The translations under genes and the position numbers were made by a program. Positions 52,948-62,642 of a stretch of DNA of 64,000 nucleotides are shown piece after piece. Each line of letters opens with the position of its first letter. Position 1 is the first letter of the stretch. Source of the DNA: Flavobacterium potami (GTDB taxonomy: Bacteria > Bacteroidota > Bacteroidia > Flavobacteriales > Flavobacteriaceae); the NCBI RefSeq assembly GCF_020026915.1, contig NZ_JAINUY010000006.1:62001-126000 (forward strand), in the 5' to 3' direction. The notes beneath the pieces are model-generated. The model was not told the origin of the DNA. It did not search any database and saw nothing but the letters and a program-made list of their open reading frames with translations.

Positions 52948-53994
52948 ATGAAAAAAATACTTATAACTGGCGGTGCAGGTTTTATTGGTTCTCATGTAGT
53001 TAGACGTTTTGTGAACAAATATTCACAATATCAAATTTTTAATTTGGATGCTTTGACTTATGCAGGAAATTTAGAAAATATAAAGGACATTGAAAACAAT
53101 GCGAATTACACTTTTGTAAAAGGGGATATTGTTGATGAAAATTTTATAAATGAGCTTTTTGCTCTTCATAACTTTGATGGAGTTTTACATTTAGCTGCGG
53201 AATCACATGTTGATAGATCAATTGAAGATCCATTAGCTTTTGTAAAAACAAATGTGATCGGTACAATGAATTTATTAAACGCCGCTAAGAATCAATGGAA
53301 AGGAAATTTTGAAGGGAAAAGATTTTATCATATAAGTACTGATGAAGTTTATGGATCTCTAGGAGCTGAAGGACTTTTTACTGAAACTACTCCTTATGAT
53401 CCAAATTCACCATATTCAGCTTCTAAGGCAAGTTCAGACCATTTTGTTAGAGCATATGGAGAAACTTATGGGTTGCCTTATGTTTTAACTAATTGCTCAA
53501 ATAATTACGGATCATACCATTTCCCTGAAAAATTGATTCCACTTTTTATTAATAATATTATAAATAATAAGCCATTGCCAGTTTATGGTGATGGAAATTA
53601 TACAAGAGATTGGCTTTTTGTTGAAGATCATGCAATAGCAATTGATTTAGTTTTTCACGAAGGAAAAAATCATGAGACTTACAATATCGGTGGGTTTAAT
53701 GAATGGAAAAATATTGACTTAGTTAAATTGTTATGTGGAATAATGGATGAAAAATTAGGAAGAGAAAAAAACACTTCTGAGAAATTAATCACTTATGTAA
53801 AAGATAGACCTGGTCACGATTTGCGTTATGCGATTGATGCTTCCAAAATTAATAAAGAATTAGGTTGGAAACCTACAGTAACCTTTGAAGAAGGATTAGA
53901 AAAAACAATTAATTGGTATTTGAATAACAAAGAATGGTTAGAAAATGTCACTTCTGGAGCATATAAAGAATACTATCAAAAACAATATTCATAA
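52948..53994 (+). CDS. rfbB: dTDP-glucose 4,6-dehydratase
   Basis: 348 residues. GGAGFIGSHVVRRF nucleotide loop, LAAESHVDRSIEDP, the catalytic STDEVYG and YSASKASSDH, and NCSNNYGSYHFPEKLIP, all typical of RmlB. It turns dTDP-glucose into dTDP-4-keto-6-deoxyglucose. The partners rmlA, rmlC and rmlD are not in the window, so whether the product becomes rhamnose or an amino sugar cannot be told. Confidence 0.95.
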   Translation: MKKILITGGAGFIGSHVVRRFVNKYSQYQIFNLDALTYAGNLENIKDIENNANYTFVKGDIVDENFINELFALHNFDGVLHLAAESHVDRSIEDPLAFVKTNVIGTMNLLNAAKNQWKGNFEGKRFYHISTDEVYGSLGAEGLFTETTPYDPNSPYSASKASSDHFVRAYGETYGLPYVLTNCSNNYGSYHFPEKLIPLFINNIINNKPLPVYGDGNYTRDWLFVEDHAIAIDLVFHEGKNHETYNIGGFNEWKNIDLVKLLCGIMDEKLGREKNTSEKLITYVKDRPGHDLRYAIDASKINKELGWKPTVTFEEGLEKTINWYLNNKEWLENVTSGAYKEYYQKQYS

Positions 53995-53997
53995 TTC

Positions 53998-56424
53998 ATG
54001 AAAAAAATAACATACTTTATTTTCTTACTTTGTACGCTTACAATGTCTTTGAGTGTTCAGGCGCAGGATATAATGAAGTCTAAAGACTTAAGTACAGTTA
54101 ATGTTGATTATTTATCTGATGACGATTTAGCAAAAATTAGTGCACAACTGAAAAGCAATAATGCAACTATTGATCAAGTTGAACAAATGGCATTATCGAA
54201 AGGAATGAGTCAGGCTAATTTTAACAAACTGAAAGCTAAGCTGAATGAATATCAAAAGAAAAATTTAGTAGTAAAAAAAGATGTTGAAAAATCTTCAGAA
54301 ACCAACTCAGATTCTGGAAGAAAACAAGAAAATATTAAAAATATCAAAGTAAAAGATTCTGCGAATGCGATTATTTTTGGATCTGAGCTTTTTGATAATC
54401 CAACTCTAAATTTCGAACCGGATTTAAAGATGGCAACTCCTATGAATTATATTTTAGGGCCTGGAGATGAAGTGCAAGTTACAGTATACGGTATACAGGA
54501 GTATAATGGCAATCTACCAGTTAGTGTTGAAGGAAAAATTTCAATTGAATATGTTGGCCAAATTGCTGTTTCTGGAATGACGATAGAAGCGGCAACACAA
54601 AAAATAAAAGCAGCAATAGCTAGAGTTTATAGTACGGTTAGGTCTGGACAGTCGCAAGTAAGTGTAAGTCTAGGTAAAATTAGAACAATAAAGATTACGG
54701 TGGTTGGAGGAAAACAGCCAGGTAATTATTCAATTTCTTCTTTAGCCACAGTTTATAATGCTTTACATTTGGCAGGAGGACCAGGGAAAAATGGCAGTTA
54801 CAGAAATATCGAATTAATACGAAATAATAAGGTTTTCAGAAATATTGACATTTACCGATTTTTAGTAAAAGGTGATCAATCTGATAATGTTAGTCTAAAA
54901 GAAAATGATGTAATCCGAATTCCTGCGTATACACAAAGAGTAACAGTAGAAGGAGAGGTAAAACGTGCAGGTATTTTTGAAATGAAAAAAGGGGAGAAAT
55001 TCTCTGATTTATTAAGCTTTGCTTCAGGTTTCAATGAATTTGCTTACACTGCTTCTGTAAACGTAGTGCAAAAAACAGGAAAAGAATTTAAAGTGCATGA
55101 CATAAATGAAAGTGAATATAATTCTTATCAGCCACAGTCTGGTGATGTTTTTAAAGTAACAAGAATTTTAAATCGTTTTGAAAACCGAATTAAGATTGAG
55201 GGTGCTGTTTTTAGACCAGATTACTATTCTTTCACAGAAGGAATGAGAATCTCAGATCTTATTACGAGAGCAGAAGGTCTAAAAGAAGATGCTTACAGTA
55301 AAAGAGCAAGAATAATTCGTTTAAAAACAGATTTGACTACTGAAATTGTTAATGTAGATTTGGGGGCAGCTTTATCAGGTGATTTAAATGCTGATGTAGA
55401 ATTGAAAAGAGAAGATGTTGTTACTGTTTATTCTATTCTAGATTTTAGAGAAGAGTATAAAGTTACAATAGATGGAGAAGTAAAAAATCCTGGGGAATAT
55501 GAATATTTTGAAAATTTAACATTAAACGATTTAGTGGTTCAAGTAGGAGGTCTTACTGGTTCTGCTTCTAAAAGGGTTGAAATTGCAAGGATGATTAAAT
55601 CGGATGCAATAGATGATGCTGATCCAAAACGTATAGAATTAGTTGAACTAGAAATCACAGCTGATAATAATGAACAAATTAAAAATTTTGTATTAAAACC
55701 TTTTGATGTTATTAATATTCGCCGAATGGCGGTATATGAAAAACCTGAAATGGTAATTGTGAGTGGAGCAGTTGGTTATCCTGGAAAATATGTTTTAGCA
55801 AATAAGAAAGAAACTGTTTATAATGTAGTGATGAGAGCAGGCGGTTTAACCTCAATTGCTAATTTGGATGGTATGAAAATTAAAAGACCAATTAAAGCAG
55901 AACAAATCGAGACGTTAGAAAGAATTGATTTAAATATCAGTAAAAATGATAGCTTAAAAGGCAAATTGGCAAAGAAATTAAAAGAAGATTTAAAATTTGC
56001 AACAATTCCTGTAAACTGGGAAAAAATTGTAAAAGATAAGAATCATTATTCAAATGTTACATTGTTCCCTGGAGATGAAATTGAAGTTGCTACATACAAT
56101 GAAGGTGTGAAAGTCACTGGAAATGTTCTTTTAACATCTGAAATTCCATATAGAAGAGGTAAAGGTTTTAAGTATTATATAAACTCAGTAGGTGGAGTCG
56201 ATAGTAAAGGTTGGAAGAGAAAATCCTATATAATTTATCCAAATGGAAAAGCTGACGTAACCACTTCCTTTTTATTTTTTAGATCTTACCCCAAAGTAGA
56301 ACCTGATTCACAAATTGTAGTTCCAGAAAAACCTGAAAGAAAGAAAATGAGTGCAGGCGAATGGGTTGGTATCGGAAGTGTGATTTCTAGCTTAGCTTTA
56401 TTAATTGTTACAGCTTTTAAATAA
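53998..56424 (+). CDS. Multi-SLBB polysaccharide export protein
   Basis: 808 residues. Signal peptide ending SVQAQD rather than a lipobox. Residues 60-125 are charged and helical, followed by a Poly_export domain (about 145-230, NYILGPGDEVQVTVYG) and several SLBB repeats (first near 235-300; others opening VTVEGEVKRAGIFE, IKIEGAVFRPDYYS, VTIDGEVKNPGEYE, VIVSGAVGYPGKY and VKVTGNVL). A hydrophobic C-terminal helix (VGIGSVISSLALLIVTAF) is present. It is three times the length of the Wza-like protein at 44123, and resembles the long export proteins of Bacteroidota. It is the outer-membrane half of a second export pair. Confidence 0.9.
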   Translation: MKKITYFIFLLCTLTMSLSVQAQDIMKSKDLSTVNVDYLSDDDLAKISAQLKSNNATIDQVEQMALSKGMSQANFNKLKAKLNEYQKKNLVVKKDVEKSSETNSDSGRKQENIKNIKVKDSANAIIFGSELFDNPTLNFEPDLKMATPMNYILGPGDEVQVTVYGIQEYNGNLPVSVEGKISIEYVGQIAVSGMTIEAATQKIKAAIARVYSTVRSGQSQVSVSLGKIRTIKITVVGGKQPGNYSISSLATVYNALHLAGGPGKNGSYRNIELIRNNKVFRNIDIYRFLVKGDQSDNVSLKENDVIRIPAYTQRVTVEGEVKRAGIFEMKKGEKFSDLLSFASGFNEFAYTASVNVVQKTGKEFKVHDINESEYNSYQPQSGDVFKVTRILNRFENRIKIEGAVFRPDYYSFTEGMRISDLITRAEGLKEDAYSKRARIIRLKTDLTTEIVNVDLGAALSGDLNADVELKREDVVTVYSILDFREEYKVTIDGEVKNPGEYEYFENLTLNDLVVQVGGLTGSASKRVEIARMIKSDAIDDADPKRIELVELEITADNNEQIKNFVLKPFDVINIRRMAVYEKPEMVIVSGAVGYPGKYVLANKKETVYNVVMRAGGLTSIANLDGMKIKRPIKAEQIETLERIDLNISKNDSLKGKLAKKLKEDLKFATIPVNWEKIVKDKNHYSNVTLFPGDEIEVATYNEGVKVTGNVLLTSEIPYRRGKGFKYYINSVGGVDSKGWKRKSYIIYPNGKADVTTSFLFFRSYPKVEPDSQIVVPEKPERKKMSAGEWVGIGSVISSLALLIVTAFK

Positions 56425-56432
56425 TTTTTTTG

Positions 56433-57503
56433 ATGGATAATAAACAAATTGACAATGACGAAATTTCGTTAAAAGATTTAATACAAAAAGGTAATGAGTG
56501 GTATTCATATTTGCTTTCTAAATGGAAATTTGTTTTTTTAGCTGGGATAATTGGTGCAGGCTTTGGATTAATGTACTCAATTAGTAAAAAACCTGTTTAT
56601 AAAGCCACTCTGTCTTTTGCTTTAGAAGATGAAAAAAGTGGAGGTGGTTTAGGTAATGCTTTAGGACTAGCGAGTACACTAGGTTTTGATTTGGGAGGAA
56701 ATGGAGGAAGTATTTTTTCGGGATCAAACTTGACAGAATTATTTAAGTCTAGATCAATGGTTGAAAAAACATTATTATCTCCAGTAAAAGTAAATGGAAA
56801 AATAATTTCGTTAGCAGAAATGTATATCCAAAATAGTAACTGGAGAGAAAAATGGAATGATTCGCAAAAACTTACCACTATAGAATTTTTGCCTAATTCT
56901 AATCGCAAATTTTTTAGTCGTGAGCAAGACAGCATTTTGGGTAAAATGTATGAAGACTTGTCAAAAAAATGGTTGACTGTTGAACAGAGAGATAAAAAAG
57001 TATCTATAATTAATATTGATGTTTCTTCAACTAGTGAATTATTTGCTAAATACTTTTGTGAAGCTTTGGCAAAAGAAGTTTCAGATTTTTATATAGCAAC
57101 TAAAAGTAAAAAAGCAAGAATGAATATGTCTATTCTTCAGCATCAAACAGATTCAATTAGAGGAGAATTGAATGGAGCAATTATTGGAGTAGCAGTTGCA
57201 AATGATAATACTTTTAATTTAAATCCTGCTCTTAATGTTCGTCGTACTCCATCAGCAAGAAGACAAGTAGATGTACAGGCTAATACAGCTATATTGACAG
57301 AATTAGTCAAGCAGAGTGAATTAGCAAAAGTGACTTTGCGGAAAGAAACTCCTTTAATTCAGATAATAGATAAACCAATTTTACCTTTGTATAAAGAACG
57401 TTTTGGTAAGATAAAAGGTGTTTTGTTAGGAGGAAGTTTAGCTGTCTTTTTAACGATATTATCTTTGATTTTAAAAAGAATTTTAAACGGATTATTGGAA
57501 TAA
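56433..57503 (+). CDS. Wzz-type chain-length protein without kinase domain
   Basis: 356 residues from the ATG at 56433; a TTG directly before it adds one residue. The N-terminal membrane helix (about 33-50, WKFVFLAGIIGAGFGLMYSI) is followed by a Gly-rich periplasmic start, a periplasmic domain, and a second helix at the C-terminus (VLLGGSLAVFLTILSLIL). There is no nucleotide-binding motif, unlike the Wzc-like protein at 44929. With the upstream SLBB protein (8 bases away) it forms a copolymerase/export pair. Confidence 0.88.
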   Translation: MDNKQIDNDEISLKDLIQKGNEWYSYLLSKWKFVFLAGIIGAGFGLMYSISKKPVYKATLSFALEDEKSGGGLGNALGLASTLGFDLGGNGGSIFSGSNLTELFKSRSMVEKTLLSPVKVNGKIISLAEMYIQNSNWREKWNDSQKLTTIEFLPNSNRKFFSREQDSILGKMYEDLSKKWLTVEQRDKKVSIINIDVSSTSELFAKYFCEALAKEVSDFYIATKSKKARMNMSILQHQTDSIRGELNGAIIGVAVANDNTFNLNPALNVRRTPSARRQVDVQANTAILTELVKQSELAKVTLRKETPLIQIIDKPILPLYKERFGKIKGVLLGGSLAVFLTILSLILKRILNGLLE

Positions 57504-57517
57504 TTTCAAACATTAAA

Positions 57518-58546
57518 ATGAAAAATTATACTTTAAAAGTTGAAGAGATTCGAAAAGAAACAAACGATACAATAACATTATGTTTTAAACAGCCTGGTTT
57601 AAAAAAAATAAAATATTTTGCAGGACAATATTTAACTCTTCAATTCAGAATAAATGGAAGAAGGTTTGTCAGACCCTATTCTTTTTCTTCTGCACCATTA
57701 ATTGACTCTACTCTAAATGTTACAGTAAAACGAGTGACCAATGGAATAGTATCTAATTATATAAATGATAATATAAAAGTCGGCGATGTAATTGAAGTTC
57801 AAGAACCACTTGGTGATTTTGTTTATGAAGAAAATACATCAATAAATACAGTTGTTTTTTGGGGAGTTGGAAGTGGAATTACACCTCTTTTTTCGATGAT
57901 AAAAGATTTGTTGAAAGTTTATCCTGCACTAATTATTTATTTAGTTTATGGTAATAAATCTAAAACATCAGTAATTTTTTATGATGAATTAGAGAAACTT
58001 AAATCTATTTATCCAGAACGCTTTAAGATCTATTACTTTTATTCAAAAGAAGAATTTTTTGATGATGAATCGCACAATTTTAAAGGACGAATCAATTCTA
58101 ACTTTGTTGCTGATTTGATAAAAAAAATTGAGGAACCTACTAGGCATTATCTGTGTGGTCCAATAGGATTAAAAAACACAATTAAAGAGTCATTATTAAA
58201 TCTATCAGGAAATCTGGATAATTTATTTTCTGAAGATTTCGAAATTGTTAAAAACCCTGAAGATTTTAAGGAGATATTTGATCAGGAAATTATATTAAAT
58301 TTTCAAGATCGTGAGAATAAAATTGCAATAAGCAAAGGAAATTCTATATTAGAAGCAGCATTGGAAATTGGCTTAGAATTACCATATTCTTGTCAAACTG
58401 GAAATTGTAGTACTTGTAAAGCAATCCTTAAATCAGGACAAATGAAAATGATAGGATTAAGCAAGCCCAGAGCTGATTTGAATGAAAATGAATACTTATT
58501 ATGTTGCAGTTATCCTTTAACTAATGATGTATCTGTAGAGATATAA
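57518..58546 (+). CDS. FAD/[2Fe-2S] reductase for 3,6-dideoxysugar synthesis (E3-like)
   Basis: 342 residues. FAD/NAD(P)H reductase module first (about 1-235: RRFVRPYSFSSAP flavin motif, GVGSGITPLFSMI pyridine-nucleotide loop), then a plant-type [2Fe-2S] ferredoxin domain (about 255-342: SCQTGNCSTCK and a distant LLCCSYP, four Cys in all). By position it should be the reductase that feeds electrons to the RfbH dehydrase at 61334, equal to DdhD/AscD/RfbI. The known enterobacterial E3 proteins carry the iron-sulfur domain at the N-terminus, so the order here is swapped. Role inferred from gene neighbours and domain content. Confidence 0.82.
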   Translation: MKNYTLKVEEIRKETNDTITLCFKQPGLKKIKYFAGQYLTLQFRINGRRFVRPYSFSSAPLIDSTLNVTVKRVTNGIVSNYINDNIKVGDVIEVQEPLGDFVYEENTSINTVVFWGVGSGITPLFSMIKDLLKVYPALIIYLVYGNKSKTSVIFYDELEKLKSIYPERFKIYYFYSKEEFFDDESHNFKGRINSNFVADLIKKIEEPTRHYLCGPIGLKNTIKESLLNLSGNLDNLFSEDFEIVKNPEDFKEIFDQEIILNFQDRENKIAISKGNSILEAALEIGLELPYSCQTGNCSTCKAILKSGQMKMIGLSKPRADLNENEYLLCCSYPLTNDVSVEI

Positions 58547-58572
58547 TAATCATAAATAAAAAATATAAAATA

Positions 58573-59349
58573 ATGAAAGTAGTAATTTTTGCGGGTGGTT
58601 TCGGAACTCGCCTTATGGAAGAGACTGAAGCCAGGCCTAAACCAATGGTTGAAATTGGAGGGAAACCTATTTTATGGCATATATTGAAAATGTTTGAACA
58701 ACACGGTCACAATGAGTTTATAATTTGTTTAGGTTATAAAGCTACTTATATAAAAGAATATTTTTATAATTATTATTTGCACAATTCTGATGTAACAATA
58801 GAACTGGCAAACAATAACATCAATGTTCATTATTCAGAAACAGAGTCTTTCAAAGTTACATTGATAGATACAGGTTTACATACAAATACGGCAGGAAGAT
58901 TAAAACGTATTCAAAAATATGTTAAAGATGAGACTTTTATGCTTACTTATGGAGACGGAGTAGCGGATGTAGATTTATCCGAATTAATTCAATTTCATAA
59001 ATCCCATGGTAGATTGGCGACCTTAACAAGTGTTCAGGTTCCTGGCCGTTTTGGGAATTTAGAAATTGGGAGTAATGGTGAAGTTGATAGTTTTATTGAA
59101 AAACCTGCTGGTGATGGAATGTGGATAAACGGCGGTTTTTTTGTTCTGGAACCTGGTATTTTTAAATATCTTGAAAATGATGTCGAAAATATTCAATGGG
59201 AAAAAGAGCCTTTAGGGTCTATCGCAAAAGATCAACAATTAGCTGCATATAAACACAATGGATTTTGGAAATGTATGGATGCTTTGAGAGATCGAGTAGA
59301 ACTTGAAGCAATGTGGAGTTCAGGAAATGCAAAATGGAAGACATGGTAG
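58573..59349 (+). CDS. rfbF: Glucose-1-phosphate cytidylyltransferase
   Basis: 258 residues. FAGGFGTRLMEETEARPKPM nucleotidyltransferase signature, ILWHILKMFEQHG, LTYGDGVADVDL and GGFFVLEPGIFKYL, all characteristic of RfbF/DdhA. It makes CDP-glucose, the first step toward 3,6-dideoxyhexoses. Its stop codon overlaps the start of rfbG. Confidence 0.95.
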   Translation: MKVVIFAGGFGTRLMEETEARPKPMVEIGGKPILWHILKMFEQHGHNEFIICLGYKATYIKEYFYNYYLHNSDVTIELANNNINVHYSETESFKVTLIDTGLHTNTAGRLKRIQKYVKDETFMLTYGDGVADVDLSELIQFHKSHGRLATLTSVQVPGRFGNLEIGSNGEVDSFIEKPAGDGMWINGGFFVLEPGIFKYLENDVENIQWEKEPLGSIAKDQQLAAYKHNGFWKCMDALRDRVELEAMWSSGNAKWKTW

Positions 59350-60434
59350 ATTCATCATTTCAACAATTAAAAAACATATATAGAGGAAAAAAAGTTTTCC
59401 TAACGGGTCATACCGGCTTTAAAGGTGCTTGGATGTTAAAGACCTTATCTTTATTAGGAGCTGAAGTAAAAGGTTACGCTTTAGAACCTCAAACTGTCAA
59501 TGATTTGTTTTGTCTGATTGAGGGCGAAAAGATATGTGACTCTGTTATTGCTGATATAAGGGATAAAAAACGCTTGGAAAAAGAGATTATAGAGTTTCAG
59601 CCGGACTTTGTTTTTCACTTAGCTGCGCAACCTTTAGTTCGCTTGTCGTATGATATTCCAGCAGAAACTTTTGAAGTAAATGTAGTAGGTACAGCAAATG
59701 TTTTAGATGCTGTTCGGTTATTAGAAAAAAAATGTGATGTAGTATTAATTACAACTGATAAAGTCTATCATAATAATGAATGGTTGTATCCTTATCGTGA
59801 AAATGACAGATTAGGAGGATATGATCCCTACAGTGCAAGTAAAGCTTGTACTGAGTTGGTAATAGATTCTTATAGAAATTCATTTTTTAATAACAAAACA
59901 TATAGTTTGCACCAAAAAGCAATTGCTGTTGCTAGAGCTGGAAATGTTATTGGCGGAGGTGATTGGTCAAAAGATCGTTTAATTCCTGATATTGCCAAAG
60001 CATTTGCTTTAAGTAAACCTGTTATCATAAGAAATCCGCAATCGGTGAGGCCTTGGCAACACGTACTAGAGCCTGTTATAGGATATTTAACTTTAGGTGT
60101 TCATTTATCTCAATTTCCTTTACTATATAACCAAGCCTATAATTTTGGGCCTCATCTTTCAGATGCTTTACCTGTAAATGAAATGTTGCAATTAGCGATC
60201 GACAGTTGGGGAAAAGGAGAATATATTGTGGAGCAACTACCAGGACAACCACATGAAGCGGGATTACTGAAATTAGATATAAGTAAAGCTATAAACGAAT
60301 TGCAATGGAAACCTAAAAGGAATGCCTCACAAGCGGTGAGTATGACTATGAATTGGTATGCTGAGTTCGCTGCAGATAAAAATAAAATAGATGATTTTAC
60401 TACAGACCAAATAAAAGATTTTTTGAATGAGTAA
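59334..60434 (+). CDS. rfbG: CDP-glucose 4,6-dehydratase
   Basis: 366 residues from the ATG at 59334, overlapping rfbF by 16 bases. An ATG at 59343 is an equal alternative (363 residues); an in-frame GTG at 59313 is less likely. Motifs: FLTGHTGFKGAWML, LAAQPLVRLSYDIPAETFEV, TTDKVYHNNEW and YDPYSASKACTELV, and RPWQHVLEPVIGYL. It makes CDP-4-keto-6-deoxyglucose with tightly bound NAD. RfbG/DdhB family membership is clear. Confidence 0.93.
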   Translation: MEDMVDSSFQQLKNIYRGKKVFLTGHTGFKGAWMLKTLSLLGAEVKGYALEPQTVNDLFCLIEGEKICDSVIADIRDKKRLEKEIIEFQPDFVFHLAAQPLVRLSYDIPAETFEVNVVGTANVLDAVRLLEKKCDVVLITTDKVYHNNEWLYPYRENDRLGGYDPYSASKACTELVIDSYRNSFFNNKTYSLHQKAIAVARAGNVIGGGDWSKDRLIPDIAKAFALSKPVIIRNPQSVRPWQHVLEPVIGYLTLGVHLSQFPLLYNQAYNFGPHLSDALPVNEMLQLAIDSWGKGEYIVEQLPGQPHEAGLLKLDISKAINELQWKPKRNASQAVSMTMNWYAEFAADKNKIDDFTTDQIKDFLNE

Positions 60435-61299
60435 TCACATTCTTATAACTGGTGGTACGGGCTATTTGGGGAGTCATATTATAAAAGAGTTACTTTCTAA
60501 GAACTATGAAGTTTCTGTTTTAATAAGGGAAAAGTCATCAACAAAAAGATTAGATTCTTGTGCTGGTAAGTTAAAATTTATTGATATTACCAATTTAGAA
60601 GCTTTTTTTGTGAATCGGAAAGTTGATGGGATTATTCATATTGCTACAAACTATGGTAGAAAAGGAGAAAGTGTTTTAGATGTAGTTAATTCTAATTTAT
60701 ATTTTCCCATACGATTGTTAGAATTTGCAATACAAAATAAAGTCGATTATTTTATTAATACAGATACCTCATTGCCTAAAAACATAAATCCTTATTCTTT
60801 ATCAAAGGCTCATTTTAGAGATTGGTTATCTATTATACCAAGTGAAATGAAAATAATCAATGTTATACCTGAATATTTTTATGGACCCAATGATGACGAA
60901 ACTAAATTTATTACAGGAATGCTTCATAAATTTTTTAGAAATGAAGAATCTATTGATCTAAGTGAAGGGATTCAAAAAAGAGATTTTATTTATATTGATG
61001 ATGTAGTTTCAGCTTATATGTGTTTGATTGAAAATTTAAATAAAATTAAACATAATACAAATATACAGTTAGGATCAGCATTAACTATAAGCTTAAAAAA
61101 TTTAGTACTATTATTGAAAGAAATGTCTTGTAATAGAAAAACTGTACTTAATTTCGGAAAAATTCCAATGCGTAAAGATGATGTTTTGGAATCTAAAGCT
61201 GATGTTTCCTATTTACTTCAATTAGGATGGAAACCAAAAATTAGCTTAGAAGATGGGATTAGAAAAATTATTGAATTAGAAAATTTAGAAAACAAATAA
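60427..61299 (+). CDS. SDR reductase, CDP-paratose synthase candidate
   Basis: 290 residues, atypical extended SDR: ILITGGTGYLGSHIIKELLS loop, YSLSKAHFRDWL with the catalytic Tyr and Lys, and RDFIYIDDVVSAY. It overlaps rfbG by 8 bases and is followed by rfbH. The only step of CDP-tyvelose synthesis without another candidate is reduction of the 4-keto-3,6-dideoxy intermediate to CDP-paratose (RfbS/Prt), and this gene is in place to do it. RfbJ-type CDP-abequose synthesis is the alternative, but the linked rfbE needs CDP-paratose. The family call is sure, the exact product inferred. Confidence 0.8.
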   Translation: MSNHILITGGTGYLGSHIIKELLSKNYEVSVLIREKSSTKRLDSCAGKLKFIDITNLEAFFVNRKVDGIIHIATNYGRKGESVLDVVNSNLYFPIRLLEFAIQNKVDYFINTDTSLPKNINPYSLSKAHFRDWLSIIPSEMKIINVIPEYFYGPNDDETKFITGMLHKFFRNEESIDLSEGIQKRDFIYIDDVVSAYMCLIENLNKIKHNTNIQLGSALTISLKNLVLLLKEMSCNRKTVLNFGKIPMRKDDVLESKADVSYLLQLGWKPKISLEDGIRKIIELENLENK

Positions 61300-61333
61300 T
61301 TTTGTTTTTAATTGAAAAATAAACTTAAATACT

Positions 61334-62638
61334 ATGTTAAAAAATATTCAAGAGACAACACTTCTAGATAGTCTTAAGGTTATTGCAAAAGCAAAAACTA
61401 CTCAGATTATAGAACCAGGTAAAAATTATATTCCTGTTACAGGAAAAGTATTGGATGAGGAAGATATTTTAATGGGAGTTGATGCAGCTCTTGATGGTTG
61501 GCTAACAGCTGGACGTTTTGCCAATAAATTTGAAGCAGATTTTGCGGCATATTTTGGAGCTCACAGATCACTTTTGGTAAATTCGGGATCTTCTGCGAAT
61601 CTAGTAGCTTTTTATGCTCTAACATCTCCAAAATTAGGAGAAAGAGCAATTACACCTGGTGATGAGGTTATTACTGTAGCCGCAGGGTTTCCAACAACGA
61701 TTAATCCGATCATCCAATTTGGCGCAATTCCAGTTTTTATCGATGTAGATATTGCCACACACAATGTAAAGGCAGATTTAATTGAAGCTGCAGTGAGTCC
61801 GAAAACTAAAGCGATTATGATCGCACACTCATTAGGTAATCCATTTGATTTGGATGAAGTTATGAGAGTTGCTAAAAAGTATAATCTTTGGGTAGTAGAA
61901 GATGATTGTGATTCATTAGGTGCTACTTACAATGGAAAAAAGACTGGTACTTTTGGCGATATTTCTACTTTTTCGTTTTACCCAGCACACCATATTACAA
62001 TGGGAGAAGGTGGAGCAGTATTGATAAATAATCCAATTTTATCAAAATTGGCTGAAAGTTTCCGGGATTGGGGACGTGATTGTTATTGTGAGCCAGGAAA
62101 AGATGATACATGCGGATGTCGTTTTGGACAGCAACTAGGAACATTGCCTTATGGTTACGATCATAAATATACTTATTCTCATATTGGTTTCAATTTAAAA
62201 GTTACCGATATGCAGGCAGCATTTGGGGTATCACAAATTAAAAAAATAGATCAATTTGTACAACGTCGTAAAGAAAATTATGCGGCTTTGTATGAGCGTA
62301 TGAAAGAATTTGAGGAAGTATTCATCTTGCCAGAGCCAACACCAAATTCAGAACCATCATGGTTCGGATTTTTATTAACCTTGAGAGAAGGAGATGCAAA
62401 CGACCGTCACATGTTAGTACAACATTTAGAAAAAAATAAAATTGGTACTCGTTTGTTGTTTGGTGGTAACTTGCTGCGTCAACCTGCTTATGCAAATATA
62501 AAACATAGAGTAGTGGGGGATTTAAAAAATACTGATATAATCATGAACCAGTCTTTTTGGTTAGGAGTTTGGCCAGGATTGGACGAAACTCATTATGACT
62601 ATATTGCTAAAGTAATTAGAGATTACTTAAATTCATAA
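61334..62638 (+). CDS. rfbH: CDP-4-keto-6-deoxyglucose 3-dehydrase (E1)
   Basis: 434 residues. PLP/PMP aminotransferase fold with key changes of the E1 dehydrase: the usual Schiff-base lysine is replaced by His (FYPAHHITMGEGG, His220), so the cofactor stays as PMP. The iron-sulfur motif is C192, C250, C252, C260, exactly the C-x57-C-x-C-x7-C pattern known from the family. It removes the C3 hydroxyl in concert with the reductase at 57518. All functional residues are present, so the enzyme should be active. Confidence 0.97.
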   Translation: MLKNIQETTLLDSLKVIAKAKTTQIIEPGKNYIPVTGKVLDEEDILMGVDAALDGWLTAGRFANKFEADFAAYFGAHRSLLVNSGSSANLVAFYALTSPKLGERAITPGDEVITVAAGFPTTINPIIQFGAIPVFIDVDIATHNVKADLIEAAVSPKTKAIMIAHSLGNPFDLDEVMRVAKKYNLWVVEDDCDSLGATYNGKKTGTFGDISTFSFYPAHHITMGEGGAVLINNPILSKLAESFRDWGRDCYCEPGKDDTCGCRFGQQLGTLPYGYDHKYTYSHIGFNLKVTDMQAAFGVSQIKKIDQFVQRRKENYAALYERMKEFEEVFILPEPTPNSEPSWFGFLLTLREGDANDRHMLVQHLEKNKIGTRLLFGGNLLRQPAYANIKHRVVGDLKNTDIIMNQSFWLGVWPGLDETHYDYIAKVIRDYLNS

Positions 62639-62642
62639 AAAT

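Noticed and set aside
59313..59333. GTG start for rfbG
   Set aside because: It would overlap rfbF by 37 bases and adds residues rich in Lys and Cys without family support; ATG at 59334 or 59343 is more likely.
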